Assembly (NCBI RefSeq): GCF_000760035.1
Contig: NZ_JNAO01000012.1
Span: 177,659-241,658 of the forward strand
DNA length: 64,000 bases
Direction: 5' to 3'
Source: Prochlorococcus marinus str. MIT 9314
GTDB lineage: Bacteria > Cyanobacteriota > Cyanobacteriia > PCC-6307 > Cyanobiaceae
Of this stretch, positions 48,126 through 57,720 are shown in pieces. The notes beneath the pieces were generated by a model. It ran no database searches and was not told the DNA's origin. It saw only the letters and a list, made by a program, of their open reading frames with translations. Both the position numbers and the translations under genes were made by a program. Numbering within the stretch: the first letter of the stretch is position 1; each line of letters opens with the position of its first letter.

Positions 48126-49982
48126 ATGAAAGAAGATTTTACTGATTTTATTGAGGTATCTGGACTCTTAAATTATGATCCAGATACAATTTCTAAAATT
48201 TACAAAAAAAACCCTAAAAGACTTTTAAAAAGACTTTGGCAAACACTCATACCTATTTTTGCTTACATCTTCTCCATTGGATGGGATAAATTAACTGGAA
48301 GATTGAAAAATGAACAGCAAGCAAGATTTCGAGCAAGAGAATTAACAAATTTGTTAGTAGAACTTGGACCTGCATTTGTTAAAGCAGGCCAAGCTTTATC
48401 AACAAGACCAGATATAATTCCAGGAATTCTATTAGAAGAATTATCTGAATTGCAAGATCAACTGCCAGGATTTGATGGAGATAAAGCTATGGAATTAATA
48501 GAAGAAGATTTAGGATACAAAATAAATGAAATTTTTTTAGAAATTGACAAAGAGCCAATTTCCGCTGCGTCTTTAGGACAAGTTCATAAAGCTAAATTAA
48601 AAAATGAAGAGATCGTTGCAATAAAAGTACAAAGGCCAGGCTTAAGAGAACAAATAACCTTAGATCTTTACATAGTGAGAAATATTGCATATTGGCTAAA
48701 AAACAATATCGGATTAATCAGAAGTGATCTAGTGGCTTTAATCGATGAATTAGGTAAGAGAGTTTTTGAAGAGATGGATTATCTAAACGAAGCTGCAAAT
48801 GCCGAAAAATTTAGAGAAATGCATAAACATAATAAAATGATTGCCGTACCAAAAATATATAAAGAAATCACTTCAAGAAGAGTTTTAGCAATGGAATGGA
48901 TAGACGGTAAAAAATTAACAAATTTAGAAGACGTAAAAAAGTTAGGAATTAATCCTGATGAAATGATTGATATAGGAGTGCAATGCAGTTTAGAACAGCT
49001 TTTAGAACATGGTTTTTTTCATGCAGATCCACATCCAGGTAACTTATTAGCCTTAAAAGATGGAAGGTTATGTTATCTAGATTTTGGAATGATGAGTGAG
49101 GTTTCAAGAGAATCTAGATCAGGATTAATTCAGGCAGTAGTGCACTTAGTAAATAAAAACTTTGATAAATTATCTCAAGATTTTGTAAAATTGGGATTTT
49201 TATCAGAGGAAGTTAATCTAGAACCTATTGTTCCAGCATTTCAAGATGTTTTTATTAACGCCGTTGAACAAGGAGTTTCGAAAATGGATTTTAAGAGCGT
49301 TACAGATGATATGTCTGGTGTTATGTATAAATTCCCTTTCAGGCTTCCTCCATATTATGCTCTTATAATTAGGTCATTACTTACGTTAGAAGGAATAGCG
49401 TTAAGCGTAGATCCTAACTTCAAAATATTAGGTGCAGCTTATCCATATTTTGCGAGAAGATTGATGGAAGACCCGGATCCACAATTAAGGGAAAGCCTTA
49501 AAGAGATGCTTTTTGATAATAAAAAATTTAAATGGGACCGTTTAGAAGATCTGCTTTCTAACGCTGCAAAGCAAACAAATCTCGATTTAGAAAAACTTTT
49601 AGACGAAGTTATAAATCTTCTCTTTTCTCCAAACGGAGGATTTCTTAGAAATGAGATAGTTGAAGGTCTAACAAATCAGATAGATTTACTTAGTCTAAAA
49701 ATATTGAAAAATTTGAATAACTTTCTTCCACAATCATTTAAATTAAATACTAAAAACGAAAGTATCAAATTGAACGACCTTATAATGTATGTAGAGCCAT
49801 TAAGAAACTTTTTAGAGATTTTACAAAAAGTGCCCGGCTATTCAATTGACATTTTTCTAAAAAGGGTACCGAGACTTATAAATGAGCCTTATACAAAAGA
49901 AATGGGTATAAAAATCGCTAAAAAAGTAACAGAAAAAGGAGTAGTAAGACTTGTTAAGATTGCGGCTGGTGCAAATATCTAA
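48126..49982 (+). CDS. ABC1/UbiB family kinase-like protein
   Basis: A member of the atypical kinase family that includes UbiB/COQ8 and plant plastoglobule ABC1K proteins, linked to quinone and tocopherol metabolism. The 618 residues include the diagnostic KxGQ segment VKAGQALSTRPDII, the Ala-rich loop AASLGQVHKAKL, a kinase lysine in VAIKVQRPG, and the catalytic FFHADPHPGN and LDFGMMSEV. The C-terminal 150 residues are helical. Substrate and activity are unknown. The next gene starts immediately after its stop. Confidence 0.92.
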   Translation: MKEDFTDFIEVSGLLNYDPDTISKIYKKNPKRLLKRLWQTLIPIFAYIFSIGWDKLTGRLKNEQQARFRARELTNLLVELGPAFVKAGQALSTRPDIIPGILLEELSELQDQLPGFDGDKAMELIEEDLGYKINEIFLEIDKEPISAASLGQVHKAKLKNEEIVAIKVQRPGLREQITLDLYIVRNIAYWLKNNIGLIRSDLVALIDELGKRVFEEMDYLNEAANAEKFREMHKHNKMIAVPKIYKEITSRRVLAMEWIDGKKLTNLEDVKKLGINPDEMIDIGVQCSLEQLLEHGFFHADPHPGNLLALKDGRLCYLDFGMMSEVSRESRSGLIQAVVHLVNKNFDKLSQDFVKLGFLSEEVNLEPIVPAFQDVFINAVEQGVSKMDFKSVTDDMSGVMYKFPFRLPPYYALIIRSLLTLEGIALSVDPNFKILGAAYPYFARRLMEDPDPQLRESLKEMLFDNKKFKWDRLEDLLSNAAKQTNLDLEKLLDEVINLLFSPNGGFLRNEIVEGLTNQIDLLSLKILKNLNNFLPQSFKLNTKNESIKLNDLIMYVEPLRNFLEILQKVPGYSIDIFLKRVPRLINEPYTKEMGIKIAKKVTEKGVVRLVKIAAGANI

Positions 49983-50555
49983 ATGAAGTTTAGTAAATTT
50001 TTAATATTTAGAATATTTTTTATTTTAATAATTTCTCCATTATTTTTTAATATTTCAAAAACTAATGCTGCTGAAGAAATTAAAATCACATACAGTATAT
50101 TTTCTAGAACAATTAAAGTAAATTCTTTAAAAACTTATGCTAAAGAAGGTAAATCAACAAAAACATTAAAAAGAATTTTAAAAGCAACCGGTGCTCCTGA
50201 TGAAGAGATTAGAACAGTTTTAAATAAAGATTTTGAAGTTCCTATTACTATTGCTAGCAAATTAGTATATTCTGAAATAGGTAATGTTTTTTTAAGAAGA
50301 CTTTCATCTATTATCCACCCACCTAGAGCAACTGATGAAAGAACAGGCATGTTGGCTCTTAGAGCAAGTGTAATTCAAGGAATTAACATAGGAAATGGAA
50401 AAATAAATCTAATAAATTTTTTTGAAGGATATCCAACTAAAACTGTCATTTTAGATGTGAGTGCCTTGAGCAAAGTTATGAATAAAGTAGAATCGATCTC
50501 AGAATTATTAACCTTTTTTACCAATTCTCCTATAGAAAAAATCAAATCAAATTAA
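49983..50555 (+). CDS. DUF1400-domain secreted protein
   Basis: A 190-residue protein with an N-terminal signal-like segment (FLIFRIFFILIISPLFFNIS) ending at about TNAAEEI, so it is predicted to be exported. The body matches the cyanobacterial DUF1400 domain, which usually precedes an alpha/beta hydrolase: EIKITYSIFSRTIKVNSLKT, then the helix-rich middle ending GIHP-like IIHPPRATDERTGMLALRAS. Here the hydrolase part is missing, leaving a stand-alone DUF1400. It directly follows the UbiB-like gene (no gap) and is 6 bp before thrC. Confidence 0.7.
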   Translation: MKFSKFLIFRIFFILIISPLFFNISKTNAAEEIKITYSIFSRTIKVNSLKTYAKEGKSTKTLKRILKATGAPDEEIRTVLNKDFEVPITIASKLVYSEIGNVFLRRLSSIIHPPRATDERTGMLALRASVIQGINIGNGKINLINFFEGYPTKTVILDVSALSKVMNKVESISELLTFFTNSPIEKIKSN

Positions 50556-50561
50556 ACAGCC

Positions 50562-51665
50562 ATGGTTTTATTAAATAAAATTAAAAATAAACTGCGTATC
50601 AATTACAGAAAAAAAAGATGGCCAGGTCTAATTGAAGCTTATAAACAATATCTCCCAGTTACAAAGAAAACTCCTATTATTTCCCTCAATGAAGGAAATA
50701 CACCACTAATTCTAAGCAAGTCAATTAGCAACTTAATTGGAAATGGAACAAAAGTTTTTTTAAAATATGATGGCCTTAATCCAACAGGATCTTTTAAAGA
50801 TCGTGGTATGACTATGGCAATTAGCAAAGCAAAAGAAGAAGGCCGTGAAGCAGTAATTTGTGCAAGTACTGGAAACACCTCTGCTGCTGCTGCTGCATAT
50901 GCTTCGAGAGGAGGATTAAAACCTTATGTTTTAATCCCAGAAGGATTTGTTGCACAAGGAAAGCTTGCGCAAGCATTAATGTATGGCGCTGAGATAATAT
51001 CTATTAATGGAAACTTTGATAAGGCTCTCGAAATTGTTAGAGATTTATCCGCACAACATCCTATTGAACTTGTTAATTCTGTTAATCCATATCGAATACA
51101 AGGACAAAAGACGGCAGCTTTTGAAATAGTTGATGACCTAGGTCATGCTCCTGATTGGCTTTGTATTCCAATGGGTAACGCAGGAAATATAACTGCTTAT
51201 TGGATGGGATTTAAAGAATATTCAAAAATAAAAAGAAATTTGAAATTACCAATAATGATGGGTTTTCAATCCGAAGGCTCTGCTCCATTAGTAAAAAATA
51301 TAATAGTTAAAGATCCAGAAACAATTGCAACTGCAATAAGAATTGGTAATCCCGTTAATAGAGAAAAAGCAAAAAAAGTAAAAAAAGAGAGTAAAGGAGA
51401 TTTTCAGTCAGTTACAGATGAAGAAATAATCAATGCTTATAAAATCCTTGCCAAAGAAGGAGTGTTTTGTGAACCTGCCAGTGCAGCATCAGTTGCTGGA
51501 CTTATTAAAAATAAAAATAGAATTCAGAAAGAATCGACTATTGTTTGTGTTCTGACTGGAAATGGCTTGAAAGATCCTGATTGCGCTATAAAAAACAATG
51601 ATGCTATTTTTAGGAAAAATATTGAACCTTCACTAAAAAATATAACTAAAATATTAGGATATTAA
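50562..51665 (+). CDS. thrC: Threonine synthase
   Basis: ThrC converts O-phosphohomoserine to threonine with PLP. The 367-residue product has the PLP lysine Lys79 in [11 protein letters not shown], then [18 protein letters not shown] and the PLP-phosphate loop [15 protein letters not shown]. This is the short form of the enzyme. It is the last gene before the putative replication origin and reads toward it. Confidence 0.95.
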   Translation: MVLLNKIKNKLRINYRKKRWPGLIEAYKQYLPVTKKTPIISLNEGNTPLILSKSISNLIGNGTKVFLKYDGLNPTGSFKDRGMTMAISKAKEEGREAVICASTGNTSAAAAAYASRGGLKPYVLIPEGFVAQGKLAQALMYGAEIISINGNFDKALEIVRDLSAQHPIELVNSVNPYRIQGQKTAAFEIVDDLGHAPDWLCIPMGNAGNITAYWMGFKEYSKIKRNLKLPIMMGFQSEGSAPLVKNIIVKDPETIATAIRIGNPVNREKAKKVKKESKGDFQSVTDEEIINAYKILAKEGVFCEPASAASVAGLIKNKNRIQKESTIVCVLTGNGLKDPDCAIKNNDAIFRKNIEPSLKNITKILGY

Positions 51666-52002
51666 AATCCAAAAAAAAAAGTGTCTGTGGAAATCAATTA
51701 AAAACAAACATCATTTGTTGAGAAGTTCATAAAAAGAAATTCTATTTGTTGAATAAATTTGTAATTCATGAAAAAAGAAAAAAATATTCAACAAATTAAA
51801 AATTTTTTACACATATTCTTTTCTTCGTAAACTAGGTAGACAAGCTATTTAATTTAAGAATTCCACAGTTCCCACAAGAACTACTACTACTAAATTTTTA
51901 TTTTATTATTTTATTTTTATATTAGAAAAAAGTAAAAAAAGAATTTATTGAATTTAATTTACGAAAAAAGTATATTGTATTTGTAAAAACTTCCAAATTC
52001 TG
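51666..52002. other. Putative replication origin region (oriC) upstream of dnaN
   Basis: This 337-bp gap has no protein-like frame. It holds DnaA-box-like 9-mers: TTTTACACA at 51805-51813 matches the TTWTNCACA consensus fully, a minus-strand ATTTCCACA at 51686-51694 matches 8 of 9, and two weaker tandem ones are at 51859-51876. A 12-bp perfect inverted repeat (ATTTGTTGAATA at 51744-51755, inverse at 51785-51796) has a third partial copy at 51713-51721. An A/T-rich stretch (51891-52000) would suit an unwinding element. dnaN adjacency and the shift in base skew support the call. No dnaA gene is here, as is usual in Prochlorococcus. Confidence 0.6.
51744..51796. repeat. 12-bp inverted repeat within the origin gap
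   Basis: ATTTGTTGAATA at 51744-51755 pairs perfectly with TATTCAACAAAT at 51785-51796, with a 29-bp spacer. The core ATTTGTTGA also occurs at 51713-51721 in direct orientation. It may be a protein-binding iteron set or a cruciform. Confidence 0.6.
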
Positions 52003-53160
52003 ATGGAAATTATTTGTAATCAAAATGAATTAAATAATGCTATCCAACTAGTAAGCAAAGCAGTTCCTTCAAGACCGACGCATCCAATTCTTGCAAACAT
52101 ACTGTTAACAGCTGACGAAGGGACTAATAAAATTAGCGTCACAGGATTTGACTTGAATTTAGGAATTCAAACTTCTTTTGATGGAACCGTTAAAAATAGT
52201 GGAGCTATTACTATACCTTCAAAACTTTTATCCGAAATAGTAAATAAACTACCTAATGAAACTCCTGTTTCTCTAGAAGTAGAAGAGAATTCAGATAATA
52301 TCCTTATAAAAAGTGACAGAGGTTCTTTTAATCTAAAGGGGATACCCTCTGATGAATATCCTAATTTACCATTTGTTGAAAGTGGTACTTCTTTGAATAT
52401 TGATCCTAGTTCTTTTTTAAAGTCTTTAAAATCTACAATTTTTGCCAGCAGTAATGATGATTCAAAGCAGCTACTCACAGGTGTCAATTTTACTTTCAAA
52501 CCAAATTATTTAGAGTCTGCTTCCACAGATGGCCATAGATTGGCTGTTGCTTTAATTGGGAATGAAGAACATATTGAAAATAAAGAAAACTTATCTTCAA
52601 ATCCTGATGATTTATCGGTAACGATCCCAACTAGATCATTAAGAGAAATTGAAAAACTAGTATCTTTGAGAAGCTCAGAAAATTCAATAAAGCTTTTCTA
52701 TGATAAAGGTCAAGTAGTATTTATATCTTCTAATCAAATAATTACTACAAGAACTTTAGAAGGTACTTATCCTAATTATTCACAATTAATTCCTGATTCT
52801 TTTTCTAAAATTCTAAATTTTAATACAAAAAAATTAATTGATGCATTAGAAAGAATTGCTGTTTTAGCTGATCAGCAAAGTAGTGTTGTAAAGATTAAAT
52901 TAGATGATAAAGATTTAGCTTTAATCAGCGCAGATGCTCAAGATATTGGAAATGCAAATGAATCAATACCTGTTTCTTATTCTGGCGAAAATTTTGATAT
53001 TGCATTTAACGTAAGATATTTGTTAGAAGGTTTAAAAGTTATTGCTTCTGAAAATGTACTTTTAAAGTGTAATATTGCAACTACTCCAGCTGTTTTTGTA
53101 CCAGAAGATAATCTTAATTCTTTTACTTATTTAGTTATGCCTGTGCAGGTTCGTTCTTAA
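52003..53160 (+). CDS. dnaN: DNA polymerase III beta subunit (sliding clamp)
   Basis: DnaN forms the ring that tethers DNA polymerase III. The 385 residues start MEIICNQNELNNAIQLVSKA and show three clamp repeats, with RPTHPILANILLTA in the first and STDGHRLAVALI in the second. The protein ends in FTYLVMPVQVRS, where LVMPVQ is the hallmark clamp tail. It is the first gene after the putative origin, the conventional start of Prochlorococcus genome numbering. Confidence 0.97.
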   Translation: MEIICNQNELNNAIQLVSKAVPSRPTHPILANILLTADEGTNKISVTGFDLNLGIQTSFDGTVKNSGAITIPSKLLSEIVNKLPNETPVSLEVEENSDNILIKSDRGSFNLKGIPSDEYPNLPFVESGTSLNIDPSSFLKSLKSTIFASSNDDSKQLLTGVNFTFKPNYLESASTDGHRLAVALIGNEEHIENKENLSSNPDDLSVTIPTRSLREIEKLVSLRSSENSIKLFYDKGQVVFISSNQIITTRTLEGTYPNYSQLIPDSFSKILNFNTKKLIDALERIAVLADQQSSVVKIKLDDKDLALISADAQDIGNANESIPVSYSGENFDIAFNVRYLLEGLKVIASENVLLKCNIATTPAVFVPEDNLNSFTYLVMPVQVRS

Positions 53161-53161
53161 T

Positions 53162-53869
53162 TTGAAATTACCTAAAGAAATTTTATTAAGTGAATTATTA
53201 CATTATAGTGTTAAGGGTAATATGGTCCTTAATTATGGAAATGGTGAAAATGTTTGGATGCATCCTCCAGTTCACCGTATTCTAGGATGGTACTCTCGTC
53301 CTTCAAATTTTGATCTAAAAAGAAATGTTTGGCGATTAAATCAAATTACTCAAATAATAGATAATGAAATTTATGTCAAAGGAGATCCAGCTATTTCGGA
53401 TTTAGCAACTTTAAATAGGTTCCCAACTTTAATAGAAGCTAATCTTGTAAATAAAAATGGATCAAAGATAGGAGTCATTGCAGATTTTTTATTTGAAATG
53501 AAAACGGGAAAAATTAAATATTATTTAGTTTCTAGATCTAATCCTAAGATTCCAGGTTCTAGTAGATGGAAATTAACTATTGATAATATCAATGACCAAC
53601 AACCGGGATTGGTATTCTGTGAAAGTAATTCTTTAGATGATTTATCTTTAATAAAATCAAGTATTAAAAATGAATTTATGCAAAAAGGGAAAAAAATTTT
53701 TGATAGATTTGATGATATGAAAAATATTGCTTCTAATAGATTAGAGGAATGGCTTGAAGAAGATGAAGATATTAGCCAAAACTTAGATTTTAAACAAAAA
53801 AGTTTTTATAATAACGACAGAACATCTATACCGTTTAGTGAAAAAAAAGAAGATGATCCTTGGATATAA
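53162..53869 (+). CDS. PRC-barrel domain-like conserved protein
   Basis: A 235-residue protein starting with TTG 53162, 1 bp after the dnaN stop. The N-terminal part has RILGWYSRPSNFDLKRNVWR and SDLATLNRFPTLIEANLVNK. The middle holds a beta-rich segment with SKIGVIADFLFEMKTGKIKY, suggesting a PRC-barrel-like fold. The C-terminal 70 residues are charged and probably unstructured. This gene sits between dnaN and purL throughout Prochlorococcus to my knowledge; its function is not known. Co-transcription with dnaN is likely. Confidence 0.7.
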   Translation: MKLPKEILLSELLHYSVKGNMVLNYGNGENVWMHPPVHRILGWYSRPSNFDLKRNVWRLNQITQIIDNEIYVKGDPAISDLATLNRFPTLIEANLVNKNGSKIGVIADFLFEMKTGKIKYYLVSRSNPKIPGSSRWKLTIDNINDQQPGLVFCESNSLDDLSLIKSSIKNEFMQKGKKIFDRFDDMKNIASNRLEEWLEEDEDISQNLDFKQKSFYNNDRTSIPFSEKKEDDPWI

Positions 53870-53872
53870 ATA

Positions 53873-56212
53873 ATGATAAATCAAGAAAATAATGATCTAT
53901 ATGATCTTAATGAAGCACTTCAAGTTGAAAATTTAACAATTAATGATTACGAAGAAATTTGTAAAAGATTAAAGAGAAAACCTAACAGAACTGAATTAGG
54001 CATGTTTGGCGTTATGTGGTCCGAACATTGTTGTTATAGAAATTCAAAACCTTTACTATCTAAGTTTCCAACTAAAGGTAAAAATGTTTTAGTTGGACCT
54101 GGAGAAAATGCTGGCGTTATTGATGTTGGAAATAATCAAAAACTTGTTTTTAAAATAGAAAGTCATAATCATCCTTCTGCTATTGAACCTTTTCAAGGCG
54201 CAGCAACAGGTGTAGGAGGAATTTTAAGAGATATATTTACAATGGGTGCAAGGCCAATCGCAGTCTTAAATTCATTGAGATTCGGCAACCTTGATAAATC
54301 ATCAAATGTTGATTTATTACGAGGAGTTGTATCTGGTATCGCACATTATGGAAATTGTGTAGGTGTGCCTACCGTTGGAGGTGAAATTGATTTCGATCAT
54401 AGTTACTCTGGAAATCCTTTAGTGAATGTTATGGCTTTAGGACTTTTAGAGACCGAGGAAATCGTTTGTTCTGGAGCTAAAAATGTAGGATCACCAGTGT
54501 TATATGTTGGTAATACAACTGGTAGAGATGGTGTTGGTGGTGCTAGTTTTGCTAGTTCAGAATTAACTACTACTTCATTGGATGATAGACCTGCAGTGCA
54601 GGTAGGTGATCCATTTGTTGAGAAAAGTCTTATTGAAGCTTGTTTGGATGCCTTCAAGACAGGAGATGTAATTGCAGCTCAAGATATGGGTGCTGCAGGT
54701 TTAACATGCAGTAGCGCAGAAATGGCCGCAAATGGACATTTAGGGATATCTATTGATTTAGATTTGGTCCCTTCTAGAGAAGATGATATGTCCTCTTACC
54801 AATATTTATTATCTGAATCGCAAGAAAGAATGTTGTTCGTCGTTAAAGAAGAAAAAATTCATGATTTGATTGAAAAATTTAATAAATGGGGATTATATGC
54901 CAGTGTTATTGGTGAAGTTATAGGAACTAATGAGGTAATTATTTCTCATAAAGGTAAAATTGTAGCCCAAATACCTACTTCCGCCTTATCTGATGATACT
55001 CCTGTAAATTTTCACAATGTGATTAATAATCCACCTGATGATCTTTTAAATAAATGGGAATGGAAAGAAAATGATTTACCAGAAATTCATGAGCAAAAAA
55101 TTTTTTCATTGAAGGAAAATAAAAAATTTTCTTTTTCAGAAATCATTTTAAAACTACTCTCTAATCCATCCATAGCTTCTAAACGATGGATTTATGAACA
55201 ATATGACTCTCAAGTTCAGGCAAATACAGTTTTTAAACCTGGAAAATCAGATGCAGCCGTAGTAAGACTAAGAGAACAAAATAAAAAAAATAAAAGTAAA
55301 GTATTTTCTGGTGTCGCTGCTTCAGTTGATTGCAATAGTAGATGGGTTGCGCTTGATCCTTTTAGAGGATCTATTGCTGCCGTTGCAGAGTCCGCTAGAA
55401 ATGTTAGTTGTGTTGGTGCTGAACCAGTAGCAATTACAAATAATTTAAATTTTTCTTCCCCTGAGAATGAGATAGGATATTGGCAACTCTCATCTTCATG
55501 TAATGGAATTGCTGAAGCCTGTAAAGCTTTAGAAACTCCTGTTACAGGAGGTAATGTATCTTTATATAATGAATCTAAAAATAAAGATAATCTAATTACG
55601 CCTATCAATCCTACTCCTGTTATTGGAATGGTTGGAAAGTTAGATAATGTTGAAAAAGCTATAAGTAGTGAATGGAAAAATATTGAAGATCAAATCTGGT
55701 TAATTGGTTCTTCCAAATCAGAAATAAAAATTGCAGCTAGTTCTTATTTGGAATATTTTCATGGAGAAATTACAGGTCGGCCTCCAAAAATAGATTTGTT
55801 TGATGAAAAGTTTTGCCAGACTTTTTTAAGAAATGCGATTTTAAAAAGTCTTGTAGTTTCTTCTCACGATATAAGCGACGGAGGTTTAGCTATAGCTTTA
55901 GCAGAGTCTTGTATTTTGTCCGAAAGGGGTGCAACTATAGAATTAGATAAAGACTTAAATAGAGTTGATAATTTATTGTTTGCCGAAGGGGGGTCAAGAA
56001 TTATTTTTTCAATTAGTAAAATTAAACAAAATGAATGGTTTAATTATTTAAAACAAAATCAAATAAATTTCCCATCAAGTGTTTATGTAAAAAAAATAGG
56101 ATATGTATCTAGTGACACGCTGAAGATAAAAATCAATGAAAAAAATATTTGCAATATTAGGGTTGAGGAATTAACCGAAAAATTTAATAATAGTATTTCA
56201 GATTACTTTTAA
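53873..56212 (+). CDS. purL: Phosphoribosylformylglycinamidine synthase subunit PurL
   Basis: The large subunit of the small-type FGAM synthase, which converts FGAR to FGAM in purine synthesis, needing PurQ and PurS encoded elsewhere. The 779 residues contain [39 protein letters not shown] and [16 protein letters not shown] from the ATP-binding half. A second homologous half has [12 protein letters not shown] and [11 protein letters not shown]. Length and motifs are normal. It is 3 bp after the PRC-barrel gene and 47 bp before purF, a purine pair. Confidence 0.97.
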   Translation: MINQENNDLYDLNEALQVENLTINDYEEICKRLKRKPNRTELGMFGVMWSEHCCYRNSKPLLSKFPTKGKNVLVGPGENAGVIDVGNNQKLVFKIESHNHPSAIEPFQGAATGVGGILRDIFTMGARPIAVLNSLRFGNLDKSSNVDLLRGVVSGIAHYGNCVGVPTVGGEIDFDHSYSGNPLVNVMALGLLETEEIVCSGAKNVGSPVLYVGNTTGRDGVGGASFASSELTTTSLDDRPAVQVGDPFVEKSLIEACLDAFKTGDVIAAQDMGAAGLTCSSAEMAANGHLGISIDLDLVPSREDDMSSYQYLLSESQERMLFVVKEEKIHDLIEKFNKWGLYASVIGEVIGTNEVIISHKGKIVAQIPTSALSDDTPVNFHNVINNPPDDLLNKWEWKENDLPEIHEQKIFSLKENKKFSFSEIILKLLSNPSIASKRWIYEQYDSQVQANTVFKPGKSDAAVVRLREQNKKNKSKVFSGVAASVDCNSRWVALDPFRGSIAAVAESARNVSCVGAEPVAITNNLNFSSPENEIGYWQLSSSCNGIAEACKALETPVTGGNVSLYNESKNKDNLITPINPTPVIGMVGKLDNVEKAISSEWKNIEDQIWLIGSSKSEIKIAASSYLEYFHGEITGRPPKIDLFDEKFCQTFLRNAILKSLVVSSHDISDGGLAIALAESCILSERGATIELDKDLNRVDNLLFAEGGSRIIFSISKIKQNEWFNYLKQNQINFPSSVYVKKIGYVSSDTLKIKINEKNICNIRVEELTEKFNNSISDYF

Positions 56213-56259
56213 ATATGAAAAACATTTCTCAACTATTAATCATTTTAAGATATTAAGTT

Positions 56260-57720
56260 ATGTGCGGAATAGTTGGAATCGTTTCTTCAAATGATGTAAA
56301 TCAACAAATTTACGATAGTCTTTTGCTTTTGCAGCATAGAGGTCAAGACTCAACAGGTATAGCAACAATGGAAAATACTGTTTTTCATATACATAAGGTT
56401 AAAGGTCAGGTTAATACTGCTTATAGAACTAGAGATATGAGGAATTTAATTGGCAAAATTGGATTGGGTCATGTTAGGTATGCAACAAAGGGATCAGCAG
56501 AAAGTGTAGAAGAAGCACAGCCTTTTTATGTTAATGCTCCTTATGGAATTGTTTTGATACATAATGGAAATTTGACCAATACCAGAGATTTAGAAAAACA
56601 GTTATTTAATGTCGACAAGCGGCATACAAATTCTTCAAGTGATACTGAAATGTTGTTAAATGTTTTTGCTACAGAATTACAAGAACAAATTAATAATCAA
56701 GAATTAGAACCTGATATTATTTTTAATGCGGTTAAATCTTTGCATAAAAGAATTCAGGGATCATATGCTTCAATTGCGTTAATTTCAGGACATGGTTTAT
56801 TAGCATTTAGAGATCCTTTTGGTATTAGGCCTTTAGTCATTGGGAAAAGACTTTCATTAACCACAAAAAAAGAAGAATGGATGGTTGCAAGCGAATCTTT
56901 AGTACTTGAGAATAATGATTATGAAGTAGTCAGAGATGTAGATCCAGGAGAAGCTGTTTTTATAAACCTTGATGGCGAGTTTTTCTCTAAGCAATGTTCT
57001 GAAAATCCAATGTTATTTCCATGTGCTTTTGAATATGTTTACTTAGCTAGGCCAGATTCAATTATGAATGGAATTTCAGTCTATAAAGCTCGTTTAAAGA
57101 TGGGAGATTATCTAGCAGAAACAATAAAAGAAACAATCAATTCAGGAGATATTGATGTAGTTATGCCTATTCCTGATTCTTCTCGACCCGCGGCAATGCA
57201 AGTTGCAAGACAGTTAGGGATAGAATACAGGGAAGGTTTTTTTAAAAATAGATATGTTGGCAGAACATTCATAATGCCTGGTCAGCAGAAACGTAAGAAA
57301 TCCGTAAGGCAAAAATTAAATGCCATGAGTGCAGAGTTTAAAAATAAAAATGTATTAATTGTTGATGACTCGATAGTAAGAGGTACTACTTCAAAAGAAA
57401 TTGTTCAGATGGCTAAAGATGCAGGAGCAAATAAAGTTTTTTTTACATCAGCAGCTCCTCCTGTACGTTATCCTCACGTTTATGGAATTAATATGCCTAA
57501 TAGAGATGAATTAATTGCTCATAATAGGTCAATAAGTGAAATCGCCAATAAACTTGAAATTGATAACCTTGTTTATCAAAGTGTTGAAAGTTTGCGTAAA
57601 TCTATAATTGGTGATTCTTCTATTAAAGGTTTAGAGATGAGTTGTTTTACTGGTGATTATGTAACTGGAACAGTAAATCAAGAATACTTAAATTGGGTTG
57701 AAAATGAATATAAATCTTAG
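56260..57720 (+). CDS. purF: Amidophosphoribosyltransferase
   Basis: PurF commits PRPP to purine synthesis by adding the amide nitrogen of glutamine. The 486 residues start [10 protein letters not shown], so the Ntn nucleophile Cys2 is exposed after Met removal with no propeptide. The PRPP-binding motif [17 protein letters not shown] is in the C-domain. Of the four cysteines that bind the Fe-S cluster in the Bacillus enzyme, only two equivalents are visible (Cys255 in FPCAFEY and Cys462 in SCFTG); the others are His406 and Glu459. Thus it probably lacks a cluster. It overlaps the convergent gyrA/parC gene by 4 bp. Confidence 0.96.
   Translation: MCGIVGIVSSNDVNQQIYDSLLLLQHRGQDSTGIATMENTVFHIHKVKGQVNTAYRTRDMRNLIGKIGLGHVRYATKGSAESVEEAQPFYVNAPYGIVLIHNGNLTNTRDLEKQLFNVDKRHTNSSSDTEMLLNVFATELQEQINNQELEPDIIFNAVKSLHKRIQGSYASIALISGHGLLAFRDPFGIRPLVIGKRLSLTTKKEEWMVASESLVLENNDYEVVRDVDPGEAVFINLDGEFFSKQCSENPMLFPCAFEYVYLARPDSIMNGISVYKARLKMGDYLAETIKETINSGDIDVVMPIPDSSRPAAMQVARQLGIEYREGFFKNRYVGRTFIMPGQQKRKKSVRQKLNAMSAEFKNKNVLIVDDSIVRGTTSKEIVQMAKDAGANKVFFTSAAPPVRYPHVYGINMPNRDELIAHNRSISEIANKLEIDNLVYQSVESLRKSIIGDSSIKGLEMSCFTGDYVTGTVNQEYLNWVENEYKS

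Noticed and set aside
51768..51830. Twenty-codon frame in the origin gap
   Set aside because: It is short, Lys/Asn-rich and spans the inverted repeat and the best DnaA-box match, so it is more likely chance.
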